A DNA stretch of 64,000 nucleotides from Palaemon carinicauda (lineage: Eukaryota > Arthropoda > Malacostraca > Decapoda > Palaemonidae), in the NCBI RefSeq assembly GCF_036898095.1, contig NC_090744.1, forward strand, positions 100,990,341 to 101,054,340. Reading direction: 5' to 3'. Made by a program: the position numbers and the translations under genes. The notes beneath the pieces were generated by a model. That model was given only the letters and a program-made list of their open reading frames with translations, ran no database searches and was not told where the DNA came from. This document shows positions 33,545-47,179 of the stretch, in pieces. The stretch's first letter is position 1, and each line of letters begins with the position of its first letter.

Positions 33545-34135
33545 TTAAGGGCACCAGCCACCCGTTGAGATACTACCGCTAGAGAGATAAGTGGTCTTTT
33601 GACTGGCCAGACAGTACTACTTTGGATCTTTCTCTCTGGTTACGGTTGATTTTCCCCTTGCCTGCACACACACACCGAATACTCTGGCCTATTCTTTACA
33701 TATTCTCCTCTGTCTTTATATACCTGACAATACTGAGATTACCAAACAATTCTAATACACGAAAGGGGTTACTGCACTTGTTAAGGGTAGAAGAGACTCT
33801 TTAGCTATGGTAAGCAGCTTTTCTAGGAGATGGACACTTCAAAATCAAACCTTTGTTCTCTATTCTTGGGTGGTGCCATAGCCTCTGTACCATGGTCTTT
33901 TCTGGTCTTGGGTTAGAGTTCTTTTGCTTGAGGGTATAATTGGGCACACTATTCTATCTTCTCTTCCTCTTGTTTTGGTGAAGTTTTTATATTATTTTAT
34001 TGTTGTTAGTCTTCAAATATTTTATTTTCCCTTGTTTCCTTTCCTCACTGGGCTATTTTCCTTTCTGGAGCCCCTGGGCTTATAGCATCCTTCTTTTCCA
34101 ACTAGGGTTGTAGCTTAGCATGTAATAATAATAAT
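33545..34135 (-). repeat. R1 repeat, copy 3, with (AAT)n end
   Basis: Reverse orientation relative to the other copies. From GGCACCAGCCACCCGTTGAG to AACTAGGGTTGTAGCTTAGC followed by AATAATAATAA. It is the most complete copy and defines the family's length at about 600 bp and its trinucleotide tail. Confidence 0.8.
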
Positions 34136-36184
34136 TCTGCAACTGCAGGGTTTGCCCCAGTTGCACCTTGGCACTGAGAATGATCTCCGTGTACCTTACG
34201 GACCAAATCCCGTGGATTCAATCCGTAAGCTCTGGTGCATGGCAGCTATTCTGTAACGAGTGCAAATTGTTAGAAATAGCCGGTTAATGAATACCGGTAC
34301 ATTATAAAACTTCATCCTTGAATGAAATTTTGAATTGTGAAGATTTAACCAAATTAGAAAAGATCCCGCAAATAAGTTGATTGTAGAATAAGTAAGATTT
34401 AGATCTTGTAACAGCAAAAGATATACAGTACTCTGCATGTTTTTGATTGTAAGTATACAGTAATGTAAAACAGAATATTAATTTTATCCTTATTTTACCA
34501 ATAGAAAAAATGGCAAAATGTAAACCACCCAACCATTTTTATAAAGCAAATTCAGTGTTGGAGAGAAACTTGACTACAATATTGTACGTTAACCCTTAAA
34601 ATTCTTACAACATTGCATTCCCCATAAGAAGTGATTGAGGTGTTGGCAGTTTTGGGCATTTTTTTTTCTTAAGGGAATATAATTGTAAAGTGAATAATAA
34701 TACTTAAAGGAAAATTTGAAGATTTCTACTGTATTCCAGATAATGAGGTATTTATTTGCACATTAATATTTTGTTTTTGATCAATGAAAACTAAAATCGC
34801 ATACTTGTGGATGTTATGTACTCTCTGTATCTATCAACAGATATGTCCATATTAACTATAGCTGCCTTGTGTTTTAGAAGTGCTTGTGGAGTGTTTAATG
34901 TATTGAAAGGTTTATATCTGAAGTAGAACTTGATTCTGCTTTATATCCATCCAGAAGTAATCCATTTCGCTGATATATGGCTCCCCTGACAAAGACATAA
35001 ATCTACTTAACACCAGCAGGATTTTCTTGACAAATGAATATATCCTTCAGATGTACTTACCAATCCCAGAGTAAGGAATAAGTTGAGCTATGCCAGTGCT
35101 TAAATGAAGGCAGGCACCCAGCCGTCCAGGCATACTGTAATATGCAAGGTTAGGATGAAATGAAATTCTCATGTTTTCAGGATAGAAGGCTGGGACGGGG
35201 GCAAAGCACCCTTGGTCAGTCTAAAGACTTGTCATAGATTAGGTTAGGTTGGCACACATCCCTGTAAACATCTTAGTTTGTGTTTTATTTGTATTTGCAG
35301 TATTGTAATAAATGACACATGAACAATGTATTTGTGTACCGTACGTACATGGCATTTCTGATGGGTATAAAACTCTAAATCGCTGGTTTCCCGTGGGGAT
35401 CCTCCTTATTTATTATGCATACTGTTAATAGTTTAAAGTTGTATAGAAAGCTTGTAAAAAGTTTGCACAGCCAGTAATCAGTTTGAGAAGAATATGATTC
35501 ATGTATTTTGTGAGAAATTTAGGTACTGTACCATATATTTCTGCGTAAAAGACACTCCTAAATCCTGTAATTCACCCCTGAAAATTGGGGGTCGTCTTCA
35601 TTCCAAAATTCAAATCTTGAATTCCAAGTGATGTTTATTGGTAGTCTAGCCTTGGTCTCAGTGTGATAGCAACTCATACATGAAAAGATTCACAATATGA
35701 AATGAAATGATAATAAAGGTTATGTATTAATTTTTAGGTATAAATTATTAGCATATACTGTATCTCCATCATAATAAATACAGTAGTCTTTTCGAAGAAT
35801 AAATCCATGTTAATGAAATCAGCTTTTTTCTATGCAACCCCAGGCTGAGGAAATGTAAATACTGTCAGTTGGTTCTAGCCACCGATATTGAGGATATGCT
35901 CACATGCGAAAAATAAAAAGTATTCTTAATATAATTTCCAAAACATATAACAGTTTTCATACAGTTTACAAACTGTTAGTATCATTTGAATGTGTAAATC
36001 CGTACATTCGTTCGTTTGTTCGTTCCTTGTGATTGGCGATAAAGTCTAAGAAAAAGTATGGTTTCCCCTTTAGATGGTGTTTAGATAAAACATATGGAAT
36101 TGCCTTTAATCTCTGGAATTTTTAATACATTCAGTAAAATATTTGTAATATCTTTATCAAAAGCTATTAGCATCATTAGATATC

Positions 36185-39130
36185 ACTTGTCCAGTCCACT
36201 TTTCTGCAGGTGTTGGCCTGCATGTGTCGCTTTTATGGTCTTGGGGAGGCCCTTTGCTCTCCTTCTAATGGAAGGAAAGCGGCCATTGACAGACCTCGTC
36301 TAGAACTTCCTTGCTTAATTAAGCCCTCAGAAGCCCTAGAAAAGGTCGACGAGCTGATCTCAGCGATAGGATCTCTAAGGGCAGGGAGATCCCCTAGATA
36401 ATTCCTCTGGCTTTTTTTTTTTTTTTTTTTTTTTTTCTGTCAGTAGTAGTATTACCTCATCTTGGAGGCCTCCCCACCCATTCCTCTTGACCCCATGCTT
36501 TCCTCTTTGAATCCAGGCGTTCCTGTGGACCGTTTGGCAGCTCAGCATGTCACTTTTACTGCGATAGGGCCATGAACTTGGAGAATACGGCGATGGCCAC
36601 TCTTCAGGCCTCTAATCCTTGAAAAATTTCGTTCCGAAAGATCGTCTCCCTGCAGTCCCTTCAATGGGCACTGAAGAGAGAATGATCGCAAGGCAGCAAC
36701 TCTTCTATCATCAGTTCTGATAGGGGAGATTTCAAGACCTGATCTGGAATGGTGACTGGATGAGACTAACCTTTTAAGGGGCTTTTCTCTACTACTGCTC
36801 CAGTAGAACATTGTTTGTTCATGGACACAAAGGAAGGTTGGTGAACTCGCTTTCTACAACACCTAGCATCAAGACAATGGACCATCCAGGAATGTCTATA
36901 CCATATCAACATGTTGAAGCATTGGACGGTTCTTCTTGTGCTCCCACACTTTTGCCCTCTTTAGACTGGTCAGTCAGTGGTGTTGATGCATGACAGCAGC
37001 ACTGTAGTTGTATATATAAACAAAAAGGTGGGACTGTTTCTTTGTAGCTTTGCCGACTAGCAGTGGAAATTCACAAGTGGGCAGTGCTGAACTCGGCCAC
37101 TCTGACAGCTTGCTTTCTTTGTAGCGGACAAGCTGAGCAGGAGCATGCAATCGTTGGGTCAGAATAGTCTTTGCATCTTCAGATAGTGAACAAGATCCTG
37201 ACTTTGTGGGTTGTCCAACAGTCGACCTATTCGCAACCTTGCTAAATCGGAAACTTCCAATGTACTTCTCACTTGTGCCAGACCCATTAGTAGCGTTCGA
37301 GGACACTTTCCAGCACCCTTTGGACGGCCTTAATGTCTATGCTTTTCTGCCATTCTTCATGATAAGGAGTGGCTTGAACCAAATCTGGTCCACTCCTAAC
37401 CTCATTTTGACGAGTAGCCCTGAATTGGCCCCAAATAGAATGGTACCCGGACCTTCTATTTCTTCTAATAGAGATTCTGAGAGAATTGCCTCCTTTCCCT
37501 GCCCTGTTGTGCCAATCACACGTACAGCTATTCCACATCTCGGTGGAATGGCTCCAACGTCACACAAGGAGGTTATCCACAACTTGGTGGAATCACTTCG
37601 ACATCACAAATGGAGGTTATCCAGCATCTCTCCTCTCCTCTCCTCTCGGGGAAAGGCTTTTTGCGCAAATTTGCATTAGAGATGTGGGGCTACCTCTAGA
37701 AATCTTCATCTTCCATGTGTCATGCCAGGTGGGCCATTTTCTGTGATTGGTGTCATGGGGGAGGAGTTTTCCCACTCTGAGTCTTTATTCCATTGATAGC
37801 TGAATTTTTACTGTATCTCCGAAGAGAAAAGCTCTGCTCCTCATTACCAGGGAAAGTCTTATCATTCAGCCTTGTGCCAGATCTTTAGGCTGAAAGGAGT
37901 TGTATCCTTTTTGTTGGAACTCGCCATGCTTATACGGAATTTTAAGTATAGTAGTTCTGACCTTTGATAGGTAGACTAACTCCCTGGGATGTTACTAAGA
38001 TCTTGAAATTCCTTTAGAGAGCACCTTATGAAGTGTTGAGGCTTTTCTTAGACAGGACCTTATCCTTAAAACAGTTTTTTTGCTTGCCTTAGCCTCCTCC
38101 AAATGAGTTAACGAGCTTTCATGGTCTCTCCTTTAGCATCGCTTATACCGAGTGCTAGAGACAGGACTTTCTCCTTCGTCCCTGAGTTAATGGCAAATAC
38201 CCAAAATCCGTCAGTTCCCAATTCCAGGTTTTGTTTGTTTCGGGTAGTGAGCTTTTACAGTGGTAATTAAAAAACATGATCAGTTGTTTTTGTGTCCTCT
38301 GAGACACAGCTTTGAATGTACACATACACCACCTCACCTGCAGCACCTCTTTGTCCACACAGGGAGAGATAGGAAAGTTATTAACCGTAGAAAGTTGTTA
38401 ACCATACCCATTCCCCACCCTCACATTCTGCTCAAGGTAGAGCTAGTGTTGTCAGAGAAGTGAGCACAACCCTATCATTCTGTAAGACACTGTAGCGCTG
38501 CCATCTTGAAACGGCAGACTACATTTACTGCCCATACCTGCGGGAATTGACCCACAGGTCCCTAGACAACTTTTTGCTGGGACCTATAATGGCTGCATAG
38601 CAGCCTCTCTTGGAGCACAACATCGAAACCCTGTCAGGTGGAATTGATTCCCTTGCATGTAATCCCCACTTATCCTGTAGATTTTCTGTTTTATAGTATA
38701 GAAATGTCATTCCCCACATGCCTACAATGGGGAGTGTGTTGTAACAAAGCAAGCCCATTGACATATATATGCCTCATTGTTACTACACACAGATTTTCTG
38801 CTCTACCTCCTTTATTGCATGGGGCTTGGATCCGCTTGTATTGCTAAACCACCGGTGCGTGAAGTGTAAAAAACCTTAACTCTGCACCACTTACAAAGAG
38901 TCCCAAGTTTTTGGTTGCCTGGGATAAGCACCAGCCAGTTGGAATAGGGACTTCCTCCCACTTAATGATGAGAGTTTGTATTTGTGTAGGAACAAATGAC
39001 AAATTTGGAGTAATTAGCATTTTTTCAAAACTATACAAACCTGAGTCCATTACTCAGTCTTTCCTGCCATCACCTACCCACCAGAAAGTCCCGGTTGCAA
39101 TCAAAGCGAGTGCTGAGTGAGAAAGTAAGA
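36185..39130 (+). mobile_element. DIRS-type retrotransposon, copy D, heavily degraded
   Basis: In STRN intron 1, same orientation as the gene. RNase H and methyltransferase-like pieces are readable near 36820-37400 in several frames (SVVLMHDSSTVVVYINKK; PTVDLFATLLNRKLPMY). Recombinase pieces follow at 37590-38360 (ISFVPELMANTQNPSVP-like). A left-end-like sequence is reused at about 38985-39055 (AGGAACAAATGACAAATTTGG), matching the ICR of copy A, but the right ITR is missing. A poly(T) run lies at 36412-36437. There is no intact ORF. Confidence 0.75.
37206..37679 (+). pseudogene. DIRS copy D methyltransferase-like/linker fragment
   Basis: A 157-codon open stretch starts with PTVDLFATLLNRKLPMYFSL, then VYAFLPF in place of the YAFPPF motif seen in copy A. 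This is the domain between RNase H and recombinase in these elements. Downstream the frame loses similarity. No function is expected. Confidence 0.6.
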
Positions 39131-40083
39131 GACTAAGGAGAATTTAGATTCCTTAAGAATGTTCTCCCTAAAATGTGCCCGGTTGTGTATCCTATTAAAA
39201 AGATAGTTGAATTTTATAATTACCAAGTGTCTCAACACTTGATGCTGTAGTCATTTGTGAGGTTTTACAATATACAGTACTGTATAGTTATTTGCATTCC
39301 TGTTTTACATTTTGCAAAAACATTTTATATCATCAACAGTTGTTACTAAAATGTTTCTTCAGCCAAGTTTATTCTGTTGTGTAAGAAATATTACTTTGTT
39401 GCTATGGTTAGACATTTGTTATCTTGATTGACACCATGATACAGAATATCAGCTCAAGTTTTGTACCTATATTAGTTGGGTGTAGAAGTCTCTTCAAATT
39501 TATCATTTTCATTTCTCACCTTTATGGTATCAGTATTAATCTTATCTCGGCACTCCTTGTAGATAGCAAGAGATCAGATAAAAGCTGATAAGATTGTTGG
39601 AACGCTTGGTATCTAGAATTAGCTGGCATGGTGTTGTGATTCATGAACTATAAATATAAAACTGATTTATGAATGGACTTTGTCAGTCAATTTTTCTCCA
39701 TTTTAGATTGAGTTGCATTTAATACCGATTTGAAATTTTAGCAGATAAATAGTTACTTGAACACACAATCAGTTGGTTGCTAATTAGTGATATGCCAAAG
39801 TTATTTCTACTGTAGTTCAAGACTAGCGATGAAATTTTCGGGTATATCATAGGAAATGATTTTCCCTCTTTGAAGGTGATTCTTTTATAGTGCTATTTAT
39901 TATTTTACTTGTCCTTTCCTGAAGTTATTACACACCCTGTGTGCCTTCTGTATCTACTCCACCTACAGACATATGGTACTGTAAAGTATCTGTTATATGT
40001 TACACAGGTATTACATTTTTCATAATTCTGGCCATCCTTTGAATACAGATCTTCCCAACCTGTAACATCCTGCACATATTATT

Positions 40084-40745
40084 ATTAGGTATTTGCTAAG
40101 CTACAACCCTAGTTGAAAAAGCAGAATACTATAAGCCCAAGGGCTCCAACAGGGAAAATAGCCCAGTGAGGAAAGGAAATAAGGAAACTACAAGAGATGT
40201 AATTAACTACTGAAATTCAATATTTTAAGAACAATAACATTAAAATAAATCTTTCATATATAAACTATAAAAACAAAAAAACAAAAAAAAACTATGAGAA
40301 ATAAGAGAATAGTGTGCCTGAGTGTACCCTCAAGCAAGAGAACTCTACCCCAAGACTGTGAAAGACTGTGGTACAGAGGCTATGGCACTATCCAAGACCA
40401 GAGAACAGTTTGATTTTGGAGTGTCCTTCTCCTAGAAGAGCTGCTTACCATAGCTAAAGAGTCATTTCTACCCTTACCAAGAGGAAAGTAGCCACTGAAC
40501 AATTACATTGCAGTAGTGAACCCCTTGAGTGAAGAAGAACTTTGGTAATCTCAGTGTTGTCAAGTGTATGAGGACAGAGGAGAATATGTAAAGATAGGAC
40601 AGACTATCCAGTGTATGTGTAGCCAAAAGGAAAATAAACCGCAACCAGAGAGAAAGAATGTAGTACAGTTCTGTCTGGCTAGTCAAAGGACCCAATAACA
40701 CAGTATCTCAACTGTGTGTTCAGTTAATTCTGACATTCTTCCCTT
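40084..40745 (+). repeat. R1 repeat, copy 4
   Basis: Begins with ATTATTATTAGG (the tail read backwards) and GCTAAGCTACAACCCTAG, continues through CAAGGGCTCCAACAGGG and ends near TATCTCAACTGTG. It keeps the middle part that in copy 1 carries the 250 bp insertion, which confirms the empty site. Confidence 0.8.
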
Positions 40746-41194
40746 CTCCATCATAATATTCAATACTGTACTACTACAGATCTTTCCAGTCTGTACCAAC
40801 CTGTAATTCGTACTACCCTGTATACTCAACGCAGCAAAAAGTGGCATTCTTGACTTTTTCCTTGATTGGCATTTTCATATTACATACCACTTCTGCTACC
40901 TTCCTCCACATTCTCCAAGCTGCTTTTATCATATTCTTAAAACATCAGCCTCACATTCTCTCCTGGCTTATATTAGATCACAAGTATCTAAATTGTTCCT
41001 CCTGTTTTATAACCAAGCCTATACTTTTATGTAGAGTATGGCTACGCCGTACATATCTTCCTTACTTCTCACCATAACCTCAGTCTCATCCACATTTACC
41101 TCCAGCCACCTCTCTCCAAAGTCTCTTACCATTCTATAACCCTTCTCTCTGTAAGTATTCCTCTTTTTCAGTGTTAAGCATTAAATGACTTCAG

Positions 41195-41400
41195 GAGGTG
41201 AACTTGCCATAAAGCGTTCTTTATTCTTCGAAAGATGATCTTACCACAAAGTGCTTCTCGTGCTTTGTAAGATAAACTTGCCTCAGAATGCTTTTCACCC
41301 TTTGAAAGATGGACTTGCCACAAAGCACTCTTCATACTTAGGAAGATGAACTTGCCTCAAAGTACTTTTCTTTCTTCAGAAATGAACTTGCCCAGGTGAA
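41195..41400 (+). repeat. Minisatellite, about 37 bp unit, five to six copies
   Basis: The phrase (A/G)ACTTGCC(T/A)C recurs at 41202, 41238 (diverged), 41275, 41312, 41349 and 41385, each followed by AAAG(T/C)(G/A)CTTTTC-like sequence. Non-coding. Confidence 0.8.
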
Positions 41401-41639
41401 GTGACTAGGAAATGTCATACCTTTTCTAAGGTCACTAATAATAATGAAGGATGAAAGATTTCCATTGTCTGGGTTCAGGGGTTAATGGCCAAGATCTTGA
41501 ATCCAGGTGGCCACGAGTGTACCCCCTTCTTCAGCTCTTTCTTATAAAGGTGATTAGCAGGACGAGAATGGCTTACCTTCCTGTTCTGGAAATTGAGTCC
41601 TTTACATTATATTTCAAGCCTCATCCACATGACAAGCCC

Positions 41640-41835
41640 TAGATGAAGGTCAAAGTGGCTACTCGGGTGTGCTAGTGCGGTGGGGTCTTCCCTGCCACCG
41701 GCCAGTAACTACCAAGACCTCATTATAAATCTAGACAGCCAAGTTCCAGCTATGCTGAAAGCATACTCCTCTTTTATAGAGGACTTCCAATTTTATATAG
41801 TTAGGAAAAATACAAATTTCTTATATAATTTGCGA
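41640..41835 (+). mobile_element. Solitary DIRS-type right-terminal fragment
   Basis: CCACCGGCCAGTAACTACC followed by TTCCAGCTATGCTGAAAGCATACTC and ATAGTTAGGAAAAATACAAATT is the reverse complement of the left ITR of copy F and the same sense as the right ITRs of A and E. No internal DIRS coding sequence adjoins it. The left limit is approximate. Confidence 0.6.
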
Positions 41836-42162
41836 TTTTTATAATTTATTTTTCTATTTTATACCCCATTCTTCAAATTAATTTATTAGAAATTAACTGA
41901 AGTGCTAAAAGGGCCATGGGGTACCAGTGCTTAATGTTGAGCCTAAATCCCGTATTCCATTTCAGCCTTTGAAGTGTGTACTAATAATCCATGGTTAGCT
42001 TATTACATTATACTTTGTGGAGATTTGTGAAGACCTATGTATGATAAGTTCCACCTAGTTTCACTGATATTGTTGGTTCTGGTACTGTAGGTACAATCAT
42101 TGTTTTATCTAACTTTTAATACTGTATTTTAAATAAAAGGTTTTTATGAACCGTTTGTCAAT

Positions 42163-42186
42163 TATTATTATTATTATTATCATTTA

Positions 42187-42219
<33 letters not shown>

Positions 42220-42390
42220 AATTATTATTATTATTATTATTAATATTATTTTTATTATTATTATTATTGTTATTATTATTATTAATATTATTATTATTAT
42301 TAAAATTGTTATTATTATTATTATCAAAAATTATTATTATTATTCTTATTATTATTCTTATTACTATTATTATTATTATTATTATATTAA
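42163..42390. repeat. (ATT)n microsatellite abutting STRN exon 2
   Basis: About 228 bp of imperfect ATT/TTA repeats. It ends 12 bp before the exon 2 acceptor, so the branch-point region of this intron must lie within or before the array. Confidence 0.95.
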
Positions 42391-42402
42391 TTTCTTTTGC
42401 AG

Positions 42403-42506
42403 GCAAAGATAGCGTTTCTCAATGGAGAAAGAAAAGGACAAGAAAATCTAAAAAATGACCTAGTTAGAAGAATAAAAATGTTAGAATATGCTTTAAAACA
42501 AGAAAG
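42403..42506 (+). CDS. STRN: Striatin, coding exon 2 (coiled coil)
   Basis: Acceptor TTTTGCAG (42395-42402), donor GTGAGT. The translation AKIAFLNGERKGQENLKNDL then VRRIKMLEYALKQE is the striatin coiled-coil segment that mediates self-association and PP2A A/C subunit binding. It is nearly identical to animal striatins, apart from Asn where most have Gln in FLxGERKGQ. It starts in phase 0 and ends after two bases of an Arg codon completed by exon 3. Confidence 0.97.
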
Positions 42507-44345
42507 GTGAGTAGAACTTTAAAAGTTATTTCTTGTGCAATACCACCCAAGTATTTTTTATTTTCTTTCCACCATCTCACATTAGGTTGATGAAACTTTT
42601 TTAGGGTAATTCAAGTAATTTTATTTTAATTTGATTTAAAGGGAAACCATTGCAGTTGATTCAATAATGATTATTTTAATGTTCATTCTAACTTAAAGAT
42701 TATCAGTATTGGTTATACTGTGCTATAAGGAAACCATAAAGGGTTGAAACAGCACATTTCTTTTTAAGGTTTATTTCTTAGAGTTTAGTTTTGTAAAGCT
42801 TAACGATCATACTTTTTGATATAGAAATCATAAATATCCCCATCTACTAGATATATATTCTATGGCTGTTAGTTACCTTAAGATAATCCATTAATATACT
42901 TGAATATTTTATGACGTTTAATGTATAATCAAAGTATAGTTTGTATTAAAATTAAGGTTATTTGTAAAGAGATATATTTTCAGTGGGACATTTTAATTTA
43001 GTTATTAGTTTTCATTTTAGTCGCAATCATGTTAGAATAACAGTTGATTGCAATTGTTTTTTTCTGTTTTTTCTTTCAAATATAAATTAATTATTTAATC
43101 TTATATAAAAGAAATTTGATATTGTCAGTTTTTCATTGATACTGCAGTTATGTAATGTACTGTACTGTATTCCCTTTTCCTAAAATCTATGACGGTGTAT
43201 GCATTTTGCAATAATTTTATTTCTTCTCATTCTATATCATTACCCTATTTACCTTGTAAAAGGTTGCCCTTTCCTCCAACTCCAGCCCCTCTCGTATTGT
43301 GTCAGGCACAGCTACAGCATTAATGTCATTATAGATGTTTGACATCATGACATGTTTTTTACTGAGTCATCCAGTAGCTATTTTGTCTGAGTGTACATGT
43401 GAGTGTGTGTGTGTGTTATGACAGATCAAAGGTAATGTGAAGCATGTTCTTTTCCCTTCGTACTGTGCTCTTTAAAGTCAATATTAAAGCTTTGTTTTCT
43501 CTTGACATCACAACTGCAGGTAGAACATCCCATAAGCCTTGGATCTCCCCCACTCCTGCTCCTGCCTCTTCCCCTCTTGAAGCTGCTGAGCTATTTTGTA
43601 TTCCCTTGGCATTTGGATCGTTTTAGTCGAGGGAGATAGGGAGATCGCTTTGGGATTTTATCTCTGGGGGGGTGTTTTATTAATCCTCTAAAGATCATAT
43701 GTTCTTTGCATTGATAGGAGATAATACGGGAGAAACTTGAGATAATTTTATACATTATAAAGATTGTAGTTTTTCTTTTGATGAGTAAAGTACAATAATG
43801 CTTTGTAAATTAATTACTACAACTTAGCAATATAAGTCAATAATAGCTTATGTAGCATACGGTATGGTTAGTTTATAAAAAGCAGTAAATGTGAGGTAAT
43901 GAGGGTTTTTTTTTGCAAGTCAGTATCATTAAAATTGAAGGTTAAAGGTCAGTATGGCTGCTTTACTTCGTTTTTTTCTGGTGTATCTTGTTGAAATGTA
44001 TTGCAGTCTTGTAAAGAGATTACGGTTACTAGATAATGTCAGTTACTGTTGTAATATATAATGGTCAGATGGTCTAAATTTATTGGGAATTTATTGATTA
44101 CCTCTGCTAAATTTATGGATTCTTAAAAGTACTTCTCACAATGATGTGAGTTATTGAATTTGCAGTAATTTTAAAAATCTAAGTTGTAAGTTGCGGCCTA
44201 CTCTTGGATGTACAATATACTAAGGAAGAAAATGAGACTGAAATTGGAGTGTAGAAATTATTATTGTAAATGAATTCAGGTTCTGGGAAAGAAAAGAAGC
44301 AAATAGGAAGGATTTAATGAAAATTGTAAACATTCAACTAAAGAA
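42507..44345 (+). other. STRN intron 2, unique part
   Basis: AT-rich, with a short GT run near 43406-43420. No ORF or element recognised before the tandem arrays that fill the rest of the intron. Confidence 0.5.
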
Positions 44346-44706
44346 GCGTTTGAATATTTTTGTTGTCCCCTGTACTCCTTTCAAGGGAAATAAATAGTTT
44401 GAATAGTTTTGATGTCCCCTGTACTCTTTTTTAAGGGAAATAGATAGCGTTTGAATAGTTTTGATGTCCCCTGTACTCTTTTTTAAGGGAAATAGATAGC
44501 GTTTGAATAGTTATGATGTCCCCTGTATTCTTTTTAAGGAATATAAATAGTGTTTGAATAGTTTTGACGTCCACTGTACTCCTTTTAAGGGAAATGAATA
44601 GCATTTGAATAGTTTTGTTGTCCCCTGTACTCTTTTTTTCAAGGGAAATGAATAGCATTTGAATAGTTTTGTTGTCCCCTGTACTCTTTTTAAGGGAAGT
44701 GAATGC
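44346..44706 (+). repeat. Minisatellite, 51-54 bp unit, seven copies
   Basis: TTTGAATAGTTTTG followed by TGTCCCCTGTACTC and a T-run plus AAGGGAAAT recurs from about 44349, 44398, 44451, 44503, 44554, 44605 and 44659. Unit length varies with the T-run. On the - strand it reads as repetitive ORFs without meaning. Confidence 0.9.
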
Positions 44707-44736
44707 AGTACAGTTTTGTAATGGTAATTGAAGGGA

Positions 44737-45786
<1,050 letters not shown>

Positions 45787-45832
45787 AATATTTACCTGTT
45801 GTTTAATCTTTATTGATGTGTTATCTTTTCAG

Positions 45833-45991
45833 AGCCAAGTATCATAAGTTGAAATATGGCACAGATTTGGTTCAAGGGGATATGAATCCCCCATCCGAAG
45901 ACGGGGGTGAGGAAGTACGGGTAGACACAGATGCTATTCTCTCAACCAATACAAACGTGTCTTGGAAGCAGTCGAGACAGTTACTGAGACA
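45833..45991 (+). CDS. STRN: Striatin, coding exon 3
   Basis: Acceptor TTTTCAG (45826-45832), donor GTAAGT at 45992. The first base completes Arg; then AKYHKLKYGTDLVQGDMNPP, an acidic stretch (SEDGGEEVRVDTD) and SWKQSRQLLRQ. It links the coiled coil to the calmodulin-binding region. The last codon (Gln) is split 2+1 with exon 4. The exon sits between the CT array and DIRS copy E. Confidence 0.96.
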
Positions 45992-47179
45992 GTAAGTTTC
46001 CTCTTTTCTTCCATATTTGTTCCCACACTAACAAACCTTCCGTTGTTTAAATAGGATATCTCTCTCGACAAAGCTGGAAGGCAGCCAATGGATTGAAAGA
46101 AAATGCGAGGTGGCAACCTTACCTTCCCACTGTTGTGGGTCGGTGCGGGTTGGCTGGGGGTACCCCATCCACCTATCTCTACTCACAGCTCACAGAGCTG
46201 CCTCACTTTTCTCTTTTGGCTGGTTGAAATTGGACGTGTCCGCTCTCCACCTCTTCCCAAAGCTTGCCATTAGACATATGCGCTTCCTTCCTCTTTTGAA
46301 GTGTGAGAGTGCTCCTTCTTTTGACGCTCCCATGCATACCTGTCCTGGTTTTGAAGGTCGCCCTTGCAGACCTTCACATCCTCCGTGAACACAGACCCCC
46401 ATCTGCTGTGTCCTGACTGTGAGGGGGGGTTGCTGTGAGCAGTTTTTGCCCTGCGACAAGTGTCGGGAGTGGTCGGCCTCCCAGTGGGAGAAGTTCTGGT
46501 GGCGCAGGAAGTAGAAAGCTAAGAGAGATCTATCTCCCCCTGAGTCTGCCTTCACAGGGAAAAGAGCTCGGGTTTCTTATTCCCGCAGCCCTGGATCGCT
46601 TCCCAAAGCTCCTCCTCGGCCACCTTTCTCTGGGAGTTGGTGAAGGATCTTCACAGCTGTTTGGGAGCCATTTTCCCTTGCAGATGTGCTGCAGGCCTGG
46701 CCATCCTTGGGGGTTTCTGCTCCCCTTTGAGGGAAACTTCTGCAACTCCTTCAGTGGGCGCAAGGAGAAAACCTTCCCCTTTGGCAACATCATCTGTCCT
46801 GAATCTTTGTGAAGTCCACCTTTCACCCTCTCCTGGCCCTTCCACGTGCGGACGTGATCTCTCTCGTTCGCCCTTAGAGTTGCCTCTTGCTGACAATGTC
46901 CTATTTCCTACCTAGGGCGACATCGCCGCCTAACCCTAACATAAACCTAGTTTCTTCCACTAGAGATGGTTCAAGTTCGCATGTGCTGCCCCAGCAAGCT
47001 GACGAGGTTAAGCAGAAGGATCCTAGCGAGCACAGTGATCCTCCTATGACAAGCGCTCCACCTGCTCGCCTTTCACTTGGGTGTGTGACGACATCCCGTC
47101 CTGTAACAGGATCACCTTTATGAGCTTTACGCTCGCCTGAACCCCGTTTACAAGGTTCAAGAGATTGTTCACAATCTAA

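Larger units (their letters stand above)
31945..42402 (+). other. STRN intron 1, 10.5 kb
   Basis: Donor GTGAGA, acceptor TTTTGCAG. Contains R2 copy 2, R1 copies 3 and 4, DIRS copy D, a 37 bp minisatellite, a DIRS-ended fragment and an (ATT)n array. The remaining stretches (31945-32856, 33016-33544, 34136-36184, 39131-40083, 40746-41194, 41836-42162) are AT-rich and hold nothing recognised. Confidence 0.8.

Noticed and set aside
42146..42412. Ile/Asn-repeat ORFs on both strands
   Set aside because: They come from the (ATT)n array; only the last part, after 42402, is a real exon.
46110..46915. Several overlapping ORFs of 80-125 codons in copy E
   Set aside because: They overlap in several frames on both strands of the ITR and leader; none has a domain or a homologue in copy A.
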